Made by a program: the position numbers and the translations under genes
NCBI RefSeq assembly: GCF_010093535.1
Contig: NW_022985178.1
Span: forward strand, 276,505 to 340,504
DNA length: 64,000 bases
Direction of reading: 5' to 3'
Source: Lindgomyces ingoldianus
Taxonomy: Eukaryota; Ascomycota; Dothideomycetes; Pleosporales; Lindgomycetaceae
Notes under the pieces: generated by a model
What the model saw: the letters and a program-made list of their open reading frames with translations, nothing else
Told to the model about the DNA's origin: nothing
The model's database searches: none
Shown here: positions 11,887-22,415 of the stretch, piece after piece
How positions within the stretch are numbered: position 1 is the stretch's first letter
Layout: each line of letters begins with the position of its first letter

Positions 11887-13284
11887 ATGACGGCTGAAAC
11901 GCCATCACCGCCCCCAGATCGAGGCGTACAGCGTCAGCCAGTTCCGGAAAAAGGTGCGAAGGACTCAGCAGCAAAGAAATATGAGGACTACGGCAGCAGA
12001 GCCTCGTCTCCCCGGCAGCACAGGCGGTCGCGGCGCATGTCAGAAGATGGGGACAGCCGCCGCGCTCGACACAGGAGCAGGAGCAGGAGTCGTAGTGGAG
12101 ACAGATGTAGAAAGAACGGGTCACGCAGGGACCAAGGAGACCCGGCGAGGATAGAAGGGGCTTCCAGGAGCAGGTCAAGAGAGAGGAAATCGAGAGTGAC
12201 GAGGGCTGGGTCTAAGGGGCGAACTTCGAAGGACACCTCGAGAGAGCGGAAGCGAGACTCAAGACGAGAACCAAGTCCAACGCATCGCAAAAGAGATGCC
12301 TCGCGGGAACCCTACCGAAAGCCACGAGACCGCTCCGCAGACAGGCGCAGAGATCGCTCCCGCAACAGACCGAGGCATCACTCAAAAGACAGGCGTCGAG
12401 ACCGCTCAAGGGACAATGCCAGGTCGCGCTCAAGAGACAGACAACGCGACCGCTCCAAATATCAACACCGAGATCGTTCACAATCCCGCGACCGAGCCAA
12501 AGACAAACGCAGATCGCGTTCCTTAGACAGACAGTCCCGCCGCTCTGCCTCCCCGCTCCCCTTCCGCCCCCGAAAACGCCGCTCCCGTTCTCCCTCTCCA
12601 CCCCGCCGACACCGCCGAGACTCCCGCTCTCCCACTCCTAACAAATCCAAACGCCGAAAACACGCTCCCTCACGCTCTCCATCCCCCCCACCCCGCTCCC
12701 GGAAACCACTCCCCTCACAAGAAGTATCCTTCCGCGGGCTGGACAACTCCGACAAACCCCCGACCAAATACGGCGGCATACCCCCCGACAAAGAAAAACC
12801 CAACTTCGCTCCAACCGGTCTCCTAGCCAAAGAAGCCAACACAGTCACCGGCACAAAAATCGCACTGAAATACCACGAGCCGCCCGAAGCCCGCAAACCG
12901 CCCTCTACCTCACAATGGCGGCTCTTCGTGTTCAAAGGCCCCGACGTCCTCTCCACTATCGAGCTCCACACGCAATCATGCTGGCTTCTCGGGCGCGCCC
13001 AGGAAGTTGCAGATATCGTGCTCGGTCACCCGAGTTCGAGCAGCCAGCACGCTGCCATACAGTTTCGGTATATTAGTAAGATGAAGGAGGATGAGTATGG
13101 GGTTAGTAAGAAGACGGGAAAAGTGAAGCCGTATCTTATTGATTTGGAGAGTAGTAATGGGACCGAGGTTAATGGAGAGAGGATTGAGGCGAGGAGGTAT
13201 TATGAGCTCAGGGATAAGGATATTGTGAAGTTCGGCGCGAGTGAGAGGGAGTACGTTATTATGCTTCCGCCGCCGGAGAAGTAG
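11887..13284 (+). CDS. SR-rich FHA-domain protein, Pml1/SNIP1-type (RES complex)
   Basis: Intronless 465-aa protein. Residues about 35-290 are a dense Arg/Ser/Asp/Lys tract with many RS, RD and RDRS steps, characteristic of splicing factors. Residues about 335-462 form an FHA domain: WRLFVFKGPDVL, GRAQEVADIVL, SSSQHAAIQF, DLESSNGTEVNG, then RYYELRDKDIVKFGAS. These match the Arg, Ser-x-x-His and Ser-Asn-Gly residues of phosphothreonine-binding FHA domains. This FHA type with an RS-like N-terminus is found in SNIP1 and yeast Pml1, subunits of the RES (retention and splicing) complex that helps splicing and nuclear retention of unspliced pre-mRNA. The N-terminal half is longer than in yeast Pml1, as in SNIP1. 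Confidence 0.9.
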   Translation: MTAETPSPPPDRGVQRQPVPEKGAKDSAAKKYEDYGSRASSPRQHRRSRRMSEDGDSRRARHRSRSRSRSGDRCRKNGSRRDQGDPARIEGASRSRSRERKSRVTRAGSKGRTSKDTSRERKRDSRREPSPTHRKRDASREPYRKPRDRSADRRRDRSRNRPRHHSKDRRRDRSRDNARSRSRDRQRDRSKYQHRDRSQSRDRAKDKRRSRSLDRQSRRSASPLPFRPRKRRSRSPSPPRRHRRDSRSPTPNKSKRRKHAPSRSPSPPPRSRKPLPSQEVSFRGLDNSDKPPTKYGGIPPDKEKPNFAPTGLLAKEANTVTGTKIALKYHEPPEARKPPSTSQWRLFVFKGPDVLSTIELHTQSCWLLGRAQEVADIVLGHPSSSSQHAAIQFRYISKMKEDEYGVSKKTGKVKPYLIDLESSNGTEVNGERIEARRYYELRDKDIVKFGASEREYVIMLPPPEK

Positions 13285-13846
13285 TGAAGTCTGGCTCGGC
13301 CTGCGAAAGGCAGTGGGGTGTGGCGGATGTTAGTTTAGGACGGCGGCCGGAAAGGCGGATTCTGGTGTGGATGGAGCATGAGATTAGGAAACGTATGACT
13401 TGCATTAGGACCCCAGGACTACCAAATGCCCATCCTGACATTTTAGAGACTTAGATGGCCACTTTACATAACCATTAAACCCCGTCCATGCAGGGGAGCA
13501 AAACATGGCACATGACGTGCAGTCATGACAACGACAAGCCCCGCAAAAGTATCAATTAATACTAGCTAGTATAACGAAGACAAAAATGAGAGGATATCAT
13601 GCGCACCGCGCAATCACTGATGCTAAATTCATTCCCTCGTGTATACCGTTTCCTACCGTGGTATCATTCCATTAAAGCAAGCTCACATGGTACGGTTCCA
13701 TTCCATGAAATGATGAAAATCAGTCGTTCCTGGTCGAAGCCCACGCCCACACACGATAAAACGCCGTGGTGATTTGCTTTTGCTAGATTTTGAATTGCAT
13801 TGAGAAGGGCAATTGTGATGCGAAAGAGGGAAAGGGAGTGATGGGG
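13285..13846. other. Convergent 3' intergenic region
   Basis: Non-coding sequence between the stops of the Pml1-like and the TLDc genes. It includes two partial copies of a CATGGTACGGTTCCATTCCATG-like palindromic area (13648-13711). No gene or RNA is recognised. Confidence 0.45.
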
Positions 13847-14984
13847 CTAGGCGCCAATATACCAGAGTTCCACGCCCAAGACTTCGAATTTAGTGCCGTC
13901 GTCGCTGAGAGGCTCGTTGCCGAATGTTGGACACGAACTTGAGACACCGTTTTCGAGGTTGTCGTCCAGCCAGAGACCGTAGTGACCGTCGCTAGAAAGT
14001 GTCAGCAAAACTTTGACCACATGGGTTGGTTCTCAGGAAAAGGGGACATGCCCTCCACCAACGCTTAAATAACTCTGTTCACAGAATATCATGTAATCAT
14101 TCACACCGCTATATGGGAATGCCTTAAACCGTATTCGCTCGGGTGTGCCTGTTCCGCTCTGACTTCCTTGGCCAGATGCTGGCGGGCTTAATGCATTTGA
14201 CGACCGTGTATGGGCTACTGTTGTCATCCGTTGGGCGTTTGTAGTATCCGCGCTTGGGGGCGGAGGGAGCGAGGAGAGATCGGGGATGGACGGAAGGACA
14301 TGTGCGCGCCAGAGGAAGCATTCGCCTGTGCCAAAGAAATGGGAGGAAGGGCGAGGAGCGTCAGATAGGTAGGCGCCGAAGACCTGGATGTCAACGATTA
14401 GCATATTCCCAACACATTTGAATCCCTGGAGTAGCAAAAGGAGAAGAGAGAATTACCCCTCCAGATCCGTCCTGCACTATCAGCACAAAGCCCCCCCTCT
14501 TCCCCCGATAATAATCACACTTCTCATACAACGTCGCCAAGCTGACACCATTCTGCTCCAAACTATATGCCAAATTCCACTCATCCACCAACTGCAGCCG
14601 CGGCGGCACCAGCAACCGAATCTCCTCTGCTAACGCTTTCGTCAACAGCTTCGCATTCTGTGTGGTACCCGGCTTATAACCCTTCAGCGTGAGTGGTGTG
14701 AGCGGTGGCGGTTGAAACGGACTGGCGTTCCGTCGTGGAGGCGTAAAGACGCTGTTCATACTATCAATGCTTTGTACGCTCTGACTCAGGCTCGTGGTGC
14801 CAGAATTGGAGGTTTTATTGCTGGCGCTGTTGGAGGGCGAATTAGGATCCTGCGAGAGGCGGCGTAGCAGCCCGGAGACAGCATATGTAACGGGGTAGGT
14901 GAAGTAGGAGGATGAAGAGCGTGAGCGGGTGGGGGTTGGGGTGGAGATGGAGATGGAAGACTGTGAATCCGAAGGTGTTGGCAT
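13847..14984 (-). CDS. OXR1: TLDc-domain oxidation-resistance protein (OXR1 type)
   Basis: Three exons (14984-14457, 14383-14052, 13991-13847) encode 334 aa. The N-terminal third is Ser/Thr-rich and probably disordered. The C-terminal half is a TLDc domain: LLPPRLQL-like entry ([18 protein letters not shown]), [35 protein letters not shown], the aromatic stretch [17 protein letters not shown] and the C-terminal [15 protein letters not shown] / [10 protein letters not shown]. Fungal OXR1 protects against oxidative damage and, by knowledge of yeast Oxr1, binds and disassembles the V-ATPase. The second intron (13992-14051) needs a GC donor to restore the invariant GGGDGHYG; every GT donor nearby breaks the frame. 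The last residues (WYIGA) agree with the family end. Confidence 0.92.
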
Positions 14985-15651
14985 GGGTGGTATTTGTGAT
15001 GTTCCTCGATCTGCGGGTGTTGTGTGTTGTGTTGTGGGCTATTTGCTAAGGCTGAAGTAGGAAATTTGCCAGATGTGACGTTGTTCTGGAGCCTTAAAAG
15101 TGGTGAAAGTGGGCTGTCATCTTTCGACCAAAGAAATGCAAGCCGAGAAACCTAATTCGCTGTGATATTCTCCAAGCTGGTAACAAGGGCTCCGGCAAGT
15201 CGCTGTTCCGAATTTGCGAGAGGGAAAATGTTCGAGGAATTTGATATTTTGTTTTTGCAGGCCAGGCACGCTGTGAAATGAATGATTGCTGGCTTGGAAC
15301 ACTTCTCCGCCACGGCGTCTTAGCGCTTCCCCATAAAGCTTGTTTTGGCGCTAGCTATATCCAGTAATATACATCATGGGCTCTAGATCGGCGAACTTCG
15401 ACAGATATATACATTTAATCAGCCATGGATGAAACATTGAGAAGAAGTCAGATCTCTGATCCTTTCTCTTGTTCCCCACCTAACCTTCACCTCGGGTTTG
15501 TTGAGGGTATGGATGTGGATTGGGGGCATCTTACGAGCAAGATGCTGTGACAGACTGAGAAGGCACAGGGAGTACCAATTCGAGGTAGAATACCCTTCTC
15601 ATGATGACACTGTTTTCTATAGACAGGGTATTGGCAGGGAAATTGGAACCC
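14985..15651. other. Intergenic region upstream of the TLDc gene
   Basis: About 670 bp with the OXR1-type promoter at 14985-15100 and the 3' flank of the Trm10 gene. Only short open frames without domains occur, so no gene is supported. Confidence 0.45.
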
Positions 15652-17073
15652 CTATGATGCTAATTGACAAGCTTCAATCGGCTTCTCTCCCTCCAGAACG
15701 TCCGGACAGTCATCTTGGTCATCTTCTGTTTCACCGTCTGCTTCTGCGTCTGCCTGTCTACTTCCTTCTCCGCTTGCTTCCCCTCCACCCGTACCCTTTA
15801 ATGCTCCTCCTTTACGCTTGGGAATGACTTCCATGAACGCCTTGCCCCAATCCCCAAATTCCAGCCACTTCAGCATGATTTCCAGAACGTGATTGGTAGT
15901 TAACACTTGACGGCTATTCATGCGTAGGTACTCCCCGATCGGTAGTCTGGCTGTCTTCACTCCCCTATCCAGTGCCCGCTTATAGCAAATTCCCTTGTGC
16001 CGATTCTTGTCGACAATTCCCCCAATGATATATGTACTGTTTGCTGTAAGACGCTCTAAAGTAACATTGCTTTCACTCGTTAGATATATGACCTCGCCTT
16101 CAGAATCCTCCTCCTCGGTAAGAGCACCAGCGATACTACCTCTATCATCTTTCATCCACTCTTTAGCCTTCTCTGACACCGCCACGAAGTCTTCTGCGAA
16201 GAAGCGGACCCCTGTCCAGGAAGTATATTGTTTGGCGAGAATTCCATCAAATCTCTCCTTCATTTTCCCGCCAAATGAAGAAATAGCCAAGTGCGTTCGA
16301 AACTGAGCTTGCCTGTTGTCTGAGTAGCACCTGGTAATCTGGAGGCCTAGAGACTTGAGTTCGTAGTCAAACATAAGATCCTCAAATTCGCAATCTAGGA
16401 CAACGGTAATGGGGACTTGGTTGCCAAATTGCGGCATTTTACGACCGCTCCTCAAGCGAGTCTTCGGCATCTCAGCGCTTGGGTTCTGTTGTTGTTCCTC
16501 TCGTCTCCGCTCTTTCCTGGCTTTGATTTTTTCTTTCCGTTTAATTTTTCTATCTTCGCGCCCAGCTTCCCATTGCTCCTGCCGCCTTCGCTTTTTTAGT
16601 TGGTTCTTCGATATTTTAGGTTCGCTTTGGTCGTCGGCACGGGCAATACCAGCGCCGTTGGCATCTGGGTCATCCACAGCTGGGGCTAAATTTTCGAGTA
16701 CCTCGTCCTTCTTTGAGGGAGCCGGATATTCCATATTTCCAGATGAACTTTCATAGCTATTGCCAATGGTGCTGTGATCGTGGACTGACATGTTCCCCGC
16801 TTCGCTAACCTCAAAACCGTTTAGAGCTATTTTCGAATTCCCCACGAGGCCGAGCTGCTTTTGGGAAGGCTCAGACTTGCCATCATTTGTATGAACTGGA
16901 TCCTCGGGGGATTGAGATGTAGTTTGGTCAGTGGAATCACGCCCGTAAGTTGGTGCAGCATGGGTTTCCTCAGAGATGCCACTGGTTGCCGTAATATCCG
17001 TGCCTTGAGCATCCGAGACGTCCTGACCATGGCCCATCTTACGGATTTTCACTGGTCGCTCTTCAAAATCCAT
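15652..17073 (-). CDS. TRM10: tRNA (guanine-9-N1)-methyltransferase Trm10
   Basis: Intronless, 473 aa. Trm10 methylates N1 of G9 in tRNAs using S-adenosylmethionine and has a SPOUT fold. An acidic/low-complexity N-terminus of about 150 residues is followed by a Lys/Arg-rich helix (NQLKKRRRQEQWEAGREDRK) that binds tRNA. The catalytic domain covers about residues 220-430: ITVVLDCEFEDLMFDYELKS, QITRCYSDNRQA, EVIYLTSESNVTLERL, YIIGGIVDKNRHKGICY (SAM-binding knot loop with the conserved Asp), ARLPIGEYLRM and NHVLEIMLKW. The tail after residue 440 is acidic. The N-terminal extension is longer than in yeast Trm10 (293 aa). The start at 17073 lies 182 bp from the divergent GRIM-19 start. Confidence 0.95.
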   Translation of the reverse strand: MDFEERPVKIRKMGHGQDVSDAQGTDITATSGISEETHAAPTYGRDSTDQTTSQSPEDPVHTNDGKSEPSQKQLGLVGNSKIALNGFEVSEAGNMSVHDHSTIGNSYESSSGNMEYPAPSKKDEVLENLAPAVDDPDANGAGIARADDQSEPKISKNQLKKRRRQEQWEAGREDRKIKRKEKIKARKERRREEQQQNPSAEMPKTRLRSGRKMPQFGNQVPITVVLDCEFEDLMFDYELKSLGLQITRCYSDNRQAQFRTHLAISSFGGKMKERFDGILAKQYTSWTGVRFFAEDFVAVSEKAKEWMKDDRGSIAGALTEEEDSEGEVIYLTSESNVTLERLTANSTYIIGGIVDKNRHKGICYKRALDRGVKTARLPIGEYLRMNSRQVLTTNHVLEIMLKWLEFGDWGKAFMEVIPKRKGGALKGTGGGEASGEGSRQADAEADGETEDDQDDCPDVLEGEKPIEACQLAS

Positions 17074-17255
17074 GGCGAGAGAGGGGTGTCAAGTTGAAGG
17101 AAGAAGCTGTGATTGAGAATGTGGACAAAAGTTGTGCGCTTAGTCATGGATGAAACACGTGATGAAACACAGACCACTCACGTTCGACCGTACAACTTCA
17201 ATCCTCACATCACCGCCTTCAAACCCGAATTAAGGCCATCAACCAGCTATTCACC
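17074..17255. promoter_or_regulatory. Short divergent promoter (TRM10 / GRIM-19)
   Basis: Only 182 bp separate the two start codons, so both promoters overlap. It contains two copies of GATGAAACAC (17148-17171) flanking ACGTGATG; their function is unknown. Confidence 0.55.
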
Positions 17256-17727
17256 ATGCCGCAGGATATGCCCCCTGCGGGCGGCTACGGCCCCGTGCAA
17301 TACAAACGAAACCTCCCCACCCGCGGATTCCGGCCCGCCTTTTATCTCGTCGGATCTGCGTTGATCATGACATGGGGATTTTGGAGGATTGGGCAAGGCA
17401 TCAGGGAACACAAGTAGGCAATTGGCCGAGTCTGGGTCTGAGAACTATTGCTGATAGGGTTTTGTCTTCAGTGAGCTTGCTCGAGAGAAGATGTGGGCGC
17501 GGATACACCTCATTCCTGCCCTACAAGCCGAGGAAGACCGGGACCAAGTACGACGATATCTGGCAGACAAGGCGCGAGAGAAGGAGCTTCTGGGCACAGA
17601 AACAAGGGTCTACAACAGCGATAGGTATAGTTATTCACATTCATGATCCTAGCTTTGCCCCGCTAATGCGAGCTCCAGGTTTGTCCGACCCACATTTGCG
17701 GTTACACCAGAGAAGGTCACGAAATAA
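17256..17727 (+). CDS. Complex I subunit GRIM-19 (NDUFA13/B16.6)
   Basis: Accessory subunit of mitochondrial NADH:ubiquinone oxidoreductase, inner membrane. Three exons (17256-17413, 17472-17624, 17679-17727) encode 119 aa, close to the fungal family length. N-terminus MPQDMPPAGGYGPVQYKRNL; the single membrane helix is FYLVGSALIMTWGFWRIGQG at about residues 31-50; then the charged matrix/intermembrane helix with EKMWARIHLIPALQAEEDRD and the end FVRPTFAVTPEKVTK. No cleavable presequence is present, as expected for GRIM-19. Both introns have canonical GT-AG ends and split codons consistently. Confidence 0.95.
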
Positions 17728-18362
17728 GCAAATGTTGAGATGGAAGCGATTCCGAAAGAAAATGTATATATTTAGAACCCTGGTATTACCATGGGGAGCG
17801 TGCCCGCTGGAGCTGTACTAGATATTGAAATGGACGACTTTGAGAAATCAGCCTAGTAATTTGCCCCGGCAATCAGTTTGAAATCAATAGTGTTTAAGAC
17901 GGCCAGGCAGTCATATTGCTCAATCCTACTGCCATGCTGAATCACTGCAACTGGTCGTAACATGCCCAATAAATATCCATCACTCTCAATTGGTAGGGTG
18001 TCAACATGATTGTTTAGTTACTCAGCTGTGGGGCCCCCGTTCTCCATGATCGCATCATTCGCGATATTATTTACTTCCCCTGTATAGCTATAACCACCAC
18101 CACCACCACTCCTCCGTTTACCCTCGCCAACTCTTCCCGCCAACACCTCAACCTAGCGGACACAGTCAATGCTCACATAGCCAAGAGCTCCTAAGAGTGT
18201 TCCGCTCCCGTGCAAACGTAGAAGAGTCTCATGTATGATTTTCTGACCCGTTTAGATTCACAAACCGCCAGCGACAAAGCCCTCACCACAGGGAACGCCT
18301 TCTCCTGAAGGCTAGACGGACTCGGCTTTCGATCCTTTAGAGGATAGGTTCGTTCTCATCAT
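17728..18362. other. Intergenic region at the core/accessory boundary
   Basis: About 635 bp without credible coding sequence. A short (CCA)n/CAC run (18088-18107) is the only low-complexity element. Confidence 0.45.
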
Positions 18363-19407
18363 ATGGAGAAGTCCAAGGGGTCCAAGAACAACTCCCCAGG
18401 CATACCTGACTCGTCCGATGTCGATTTCCTCTCGTCTGTTTTGAGATCTGTCAGCATCCGAGATGGGTGGCCGTCCTACACTCCTACCGCCACTGACGAG
18501 TCTGAAGATAATTGGTATTCTGCTCCGAGCGAGGATTGGGAAACCGTCCCAGACAGGGATCCAAAGAAGATGATTCAGCTCCGGCTCTGTAATCCTTCGC
18601 AAGTGGAGCGGCGACACTGGCACCGGCACGTCCAGCATCTGGCTTCTTGGCAATGCCGCTGATGGCATTGATGGGATCGGATAGCAGAGAGAATCCACTA
18701 CGTGGTCATTGTAGAGATGGGACCAGCGAAATCTTCAATGTCATTCCTTTAGGGAAAGTACTCGAAGACTCCAAAGTTTTAAACTGCAGTCAACAGCAAA
18801 CTTATGTTAACAAGCCATACCTGGCTCGAACACATGGTGAAAGACGAGCTGAGATTCTATCTGGCTCAAGCAACTAACCCTGCTGATACAGATGCCATGG
18901 CCTTTGATGTGGAATGGGTGGATCTTGCTCGTTGTGTCGCCACCGAGAAGCTGCAGGATGAATTAATGTATCAGCGAAGAAGGGCCCCCATCCGTGAAAA
19001 GCCCTCCCTGGCTAATCATAGGAATGGTCAGATCTTTGATAGCGAGGTCGGATTCTTCATTTATCCCAATGCGAAAGAATGGTCGCTCTATCAGGTTCAA
19101 GTATCTAGTGGGCTCTACCAATGAACCCCCGGAGTTCATTGTCGAAGTCAGCGCTGAAATGCAAGCTCGGAACATCCAGTCATCAAGACTCTCCTTTATC
19201 CGAATACCCGTCAAACTAGAATGTGGCCTAGCAGCGGCGAAGCCTAGTCAGGTCCCCGAACTGAGTACCGTATCAATGACGAAAGATTCCTCTATCAATG
19301 ATACCCAAGCGAGTCTATGCGATACCGTTCATTCACTCCAGCTTCCACTTAGCATGCGCTCCCTCAATCCGCTCTATCGCATCTATTCAAACGACCATCT
19401 ACGCTAG
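18363..19407 (+). CDS. Tentative gene of unknown function (possibly degraded)
   Basis: Coding-like segments occur in three frames. The first begins at the ATG at 18363 (MEKSKGSKNNSPGIPDSS) and is acidic/Ser-rich. A second frame from 18653 reads to about 18838. A clean GT-AG intron, GTGAAAGACG...CTAACC...ACAG (18839-18893, 55 bp with branch-point CTAAC), joins it in frame to DAMAFDVEWVDLARCV. A further 55-bp intron (GTCGGA...TTCAAG, about 19047-19101) would join it to YLVGSTNEPPEFIVEVS, which ends at 19407. The join between the first two segments is unresolved. I recognise no domain. It is either a multi-exon lineage-specific gene or a decaying one; its position in the accessory block fits both. 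Confidence 0.35.
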
Positions 19408-20201
19408 CAATGAAGCGCGCCCCAGCCATCCCAACATCGAGATGCTACTTTAGCGTAGTAATCTGGGGGTATTGAGTCAGATACATAGTCTTCGGAACCG
19501 TACCCCCGGTCCCTTCTGATGATAACTTCCAGTTTCCCGAATAGTGCTCTCTGGGTACAATCTCTTCACGTTGGATCTGGTATCACCGATTATATGACTG
19601 CATTTTTCAGCATTTCCGAACAGCCGCGACGGAAAGGAATATTCCATTCGACAGCCCCGGAATTCGCTGCCTATTGAATATCTCCTAGGTACGCCGACCT
19701 TGCTGCATCAAGGCAGCAAGTATTTTGTGTGCGCTTAGGGTAGAACGGGAATTTATCTTTAAGCGCAGTCCAAACAAAAACCAGCCAGCATTTCACGGTT
19801 TCGCCTGATGTAAAGTCGCTAGCATTCTCTCGAGTTTTTCGTCCTAATGTCCCCACGCGCTCTATTATGTTGCTCGTCAAAATTGTCTCGTTCAAATTGG
19901 GCTCAAGGCAATTGATGTCCTCACACCAGCCTTGCCTCACAGCGGGAGCTAGACTAGGTCCCAGAATGAAGATACAAGCTGGCCTTAAGATGTGGCGTTG
20001 GAGTCACGTGATTACGCGTGGGCCCCTCATATCTTTGTTAGCGCGCACGCGCGGGGTATGGAGATTTATCGATTCGTAGCAACGCCCAATCCCTCCTTCC
20101 TTCACCCCGGAATATCAAGGTATGTTGCCTTTCTGTTCTAAACCGGCAAAGGCTAACGGTTAAAACGCAGCATACTCCACTTGTAATTACCGCCTAAAAG
20201 G
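19408..20201. other. Intergenic region, no supported gene
   Basis: An open frame on the minus strand (19940-19671, 89 codons) has no recognised domain. A purine/pyrimidine alternating GC tract is at 20038-20058 (GCGCGCACGCGCGG). It ends in the promoter of the first BTB gene. Confidence 0.4.
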
Positions 20202-20935
20202 ATGGTAAATAAGAAGCATTTTCTCAAGTAGGTTCGGATCCATGCGCTCGACAAGTTCTGCAAAATGTCCTAACGTGCACTGCTAGGCTCGGAAAAGGCA
20301 CAATTGCCGTCCTCGTCGGCCAAGGTGATGATCAGCGGAGCTTCGATGTCCACGAGTCCCTCATTACTTCTCGAAGCCGCTTCTTTTGTAATGCGATGAA
20401 TGGGAAATGGAAGGAAGCCGAGGAACGCACTGTCGCATTACTTGAGGACGATCCCATAGTCTTCGAGCTATACCTTCAATGCTTGTATGCTGGCCACGCC
20501 AACCTTGATGAGGATATCGAGATTGGGGATCAATATGTCCTCTGGGGAAGACTCTTTGTACTAGCCGAAAAGCTGCGTGATTTGGAGAGTAAGAACATCA
20601 TTGTTGATGCCCTCAAGATGCAGGCGCCACAAGCACTTAAACACATAGACTACCTCATTGAGTTAGTCCAGACCATCTATTCAGGGACGCCAGGTCCCTG
20701 CCCTGTCCGTAACCTTCTTGTTGACATCTTTTACTACGGCACCTTATACAACAATTATCCGACGCTCCTATTCACAAAGGAAGAATTCGTAGACAAGATG
20801 CAACATGCCCCACACTTGTTTCTTGTGGACTTCACGGCTCGGCAGATGCTCGATAAGCATAATAGCTACCGCAACTGGACACAGTCTGATTACTCCGAGA
20901 AAACAGCTGACACTAGGACGGAGAAAAAAGGATAG
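20202..20935 (+). CDS. BTB/POZ-domain protein, copy A
   Basis: Two exons: 20202-20227 (26 bp) and 20287-20935, joined by a 59-bp intron with donor GTAGGT, branch-point CTAAC and acceptor TAG; 224 aa. After the short exon (MVNKKHFLK) the BTB fold begins: GTIAVLVGQGDDQRSFDVHE, LITSRSRFFCNAM, WKEAEERTVALLEDDPIVFE, LYLQCLYAGH. A C-terminal helical part follows with LEIV-type helices and GPCPVRNLLVDIFYYGT. Such stand-alone BTB proteins are expanded in Pezizomycotina. Some BTB proteins are substrate adaptors for Cul3 ubiquitin ligases, but these short fungal ones have no known partner. Two related sequences lie downstream (21.3-22.0 kb, 24.0-24.6 kb). Confidence 0.88.
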
Positions 20936-21257
20936 CGAGGGCTGTAGTCGAGCATTCAGTATGGTGGTTAACATTAGTGAATTGTGTCAAAGTGTCAAAC
21001 TGAAACCCGGGACTTGGAGTGCGTTAGGAGTTACCTGTACGATTTGTTGGAGATAAGTTCCATGGGATTAGAAAGTTCATTGGGCATCTCTTGTATCGCC
21101 ATTCCAATAAAAAACCATATCACGAGCTTTCGCATAAGACCTTCCAAGGTTGGAAGCAGTAAGCGCGCTCTTAAATAGGCGCCGCATCTGGCCACAGAAC
21201 GCTACCCAGCACGAAAACGCCTTTACTTGACAATGCCTCATTCTTACTGTCAAGATA
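20936..21257. other. Spacer between BTB copies
   Basis: About 320 bp, AT-rich, with no supported coding sequence. Confidence 0.45.
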
Positions 21258-22023
21258 ATGGAGGTTGAGTGTTTCTCATGTAAGCTCTCTTAATAGTCCA
21301 TTCTCTTTTAGCCAGAGCTGGCAATGAATCACAGAATCGATGAAGGAGTGATAACAGTGCTAGTGGGTGCTGAGGAGAAAGCTTTCGACATCCATGAAGA
21401 CCTGCTTGCGCAACGCTCTGAACTTCCCCGCAAAGACTGTTTGGGGGATAGGAAAGAAATAGAGGATCAGACGCCGAGGCTTCCAGAAGACGGGACCTGA
21501 TGTTTTCGTGCGGTACTACTAATGCAACTTATGGTGAATATTTTAGTGTCCTCACAAACCTCATGCTAATAATGCTTCCCAGCTTGCCACCCCACCCAAC
21601 CTAATGATAAGAATGATCTGAACTACTTTATCATGTGGGGTAAACTATAAACCTTGGTAGAGAATCCCATTGATCCCGAAGCAAAGGATGTCATCATCTG
21701 CGCCATCTTCACGAGGAGATACGTCTAGAACCTCCCAAAGGAAGCTGCAGAGAAATGATGCGAATGATATACAGATCTTCTTCATGCCCCTGTGCCATTT
21801 GTCGAGCCCTTGTGGAGACAATCATCTTTTTAAGATCGGACACTCCGACACGAACCAAGAGGACTTCGCAGCAATTTTCAAGGACATGGTGCAGGAGGCC
21901 CGAGCAAACGTGATCCTACGATTTATGACACGGAATCCTACCATACTCGATTACTACGGTATTGCGCTTGCGAACTCCATTGAGGATATCGACGGGCTAG
22001 CGGCTAAGAGCATTTCCATGTAA
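21258..22023 (+). pseudogene. Decayed BTB/POZ gene, copy B
   Basis: A readable BTB start is seen from 21324 (GVITVLVGAEEKAFDIHEDL), parallel to copy A (GTIAVLVGQGDDQRSFDVHE). It runs into a TGA at 21498-21500; the reading DVFVRYY continues in another frame. Further matching pieces lie in shifting frames: LVENPIDPEAKDVIICAIF, then CPCAICRALVETIIF (parallel to CPVRNLLVDIFYY in copy A), then NQEDFAAIFKDMVQEARANV (parallel to TKEEFVDKMQHAPHLFLVD), which ends at 22023. Several frameshifts and stops mean that no single splice model gives an intact BTB protein. A short ATG exon with a GTAAGC donor at 21258-21281 echoes the first exon of copy A. It is best read as a pseudogene made by tandem duplication. 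Confidence 0.75.
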
Positions 22024-22415
22024 TATCTCAAAAAATGGCTTCGTACCAGTCACTTGCAGACATTCTCATATCTGGCACATTTTGAGTGCTAGCGTCATAA
22101 CAACTTCGTTAAGAAGACTTGCATAATCAAGGTAAAACGGAAAACGACGGGATGCCAACAATACCCCTATTACAGAAAAATCTACGATCACTGTGATACG
22201 GCTCTACTCTCGGAAATGTGCCGTATACGATTTTCCAGGCTGTTGATCAAGTCTTGCCGCCATAGTTTAAGAAGTTTGATGATACTGCGACGTTGTTTAG
22301 CCATTCTCTTAGGTTCAGCTCTCAAATTCCTTACTCATCCACTGACGCCTCCTCTTCTTTACGTGAACCCCAAAAAAGTCTCCAGCTGATGGGGGTCCAA
22401 CTATTGAGATGTCTC
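22024..22415. other. Intergenic region
   Basis: Nearly 400 bp downstream of the BTB relic. No gene or repeat is recognised. Confidence 0.4.
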
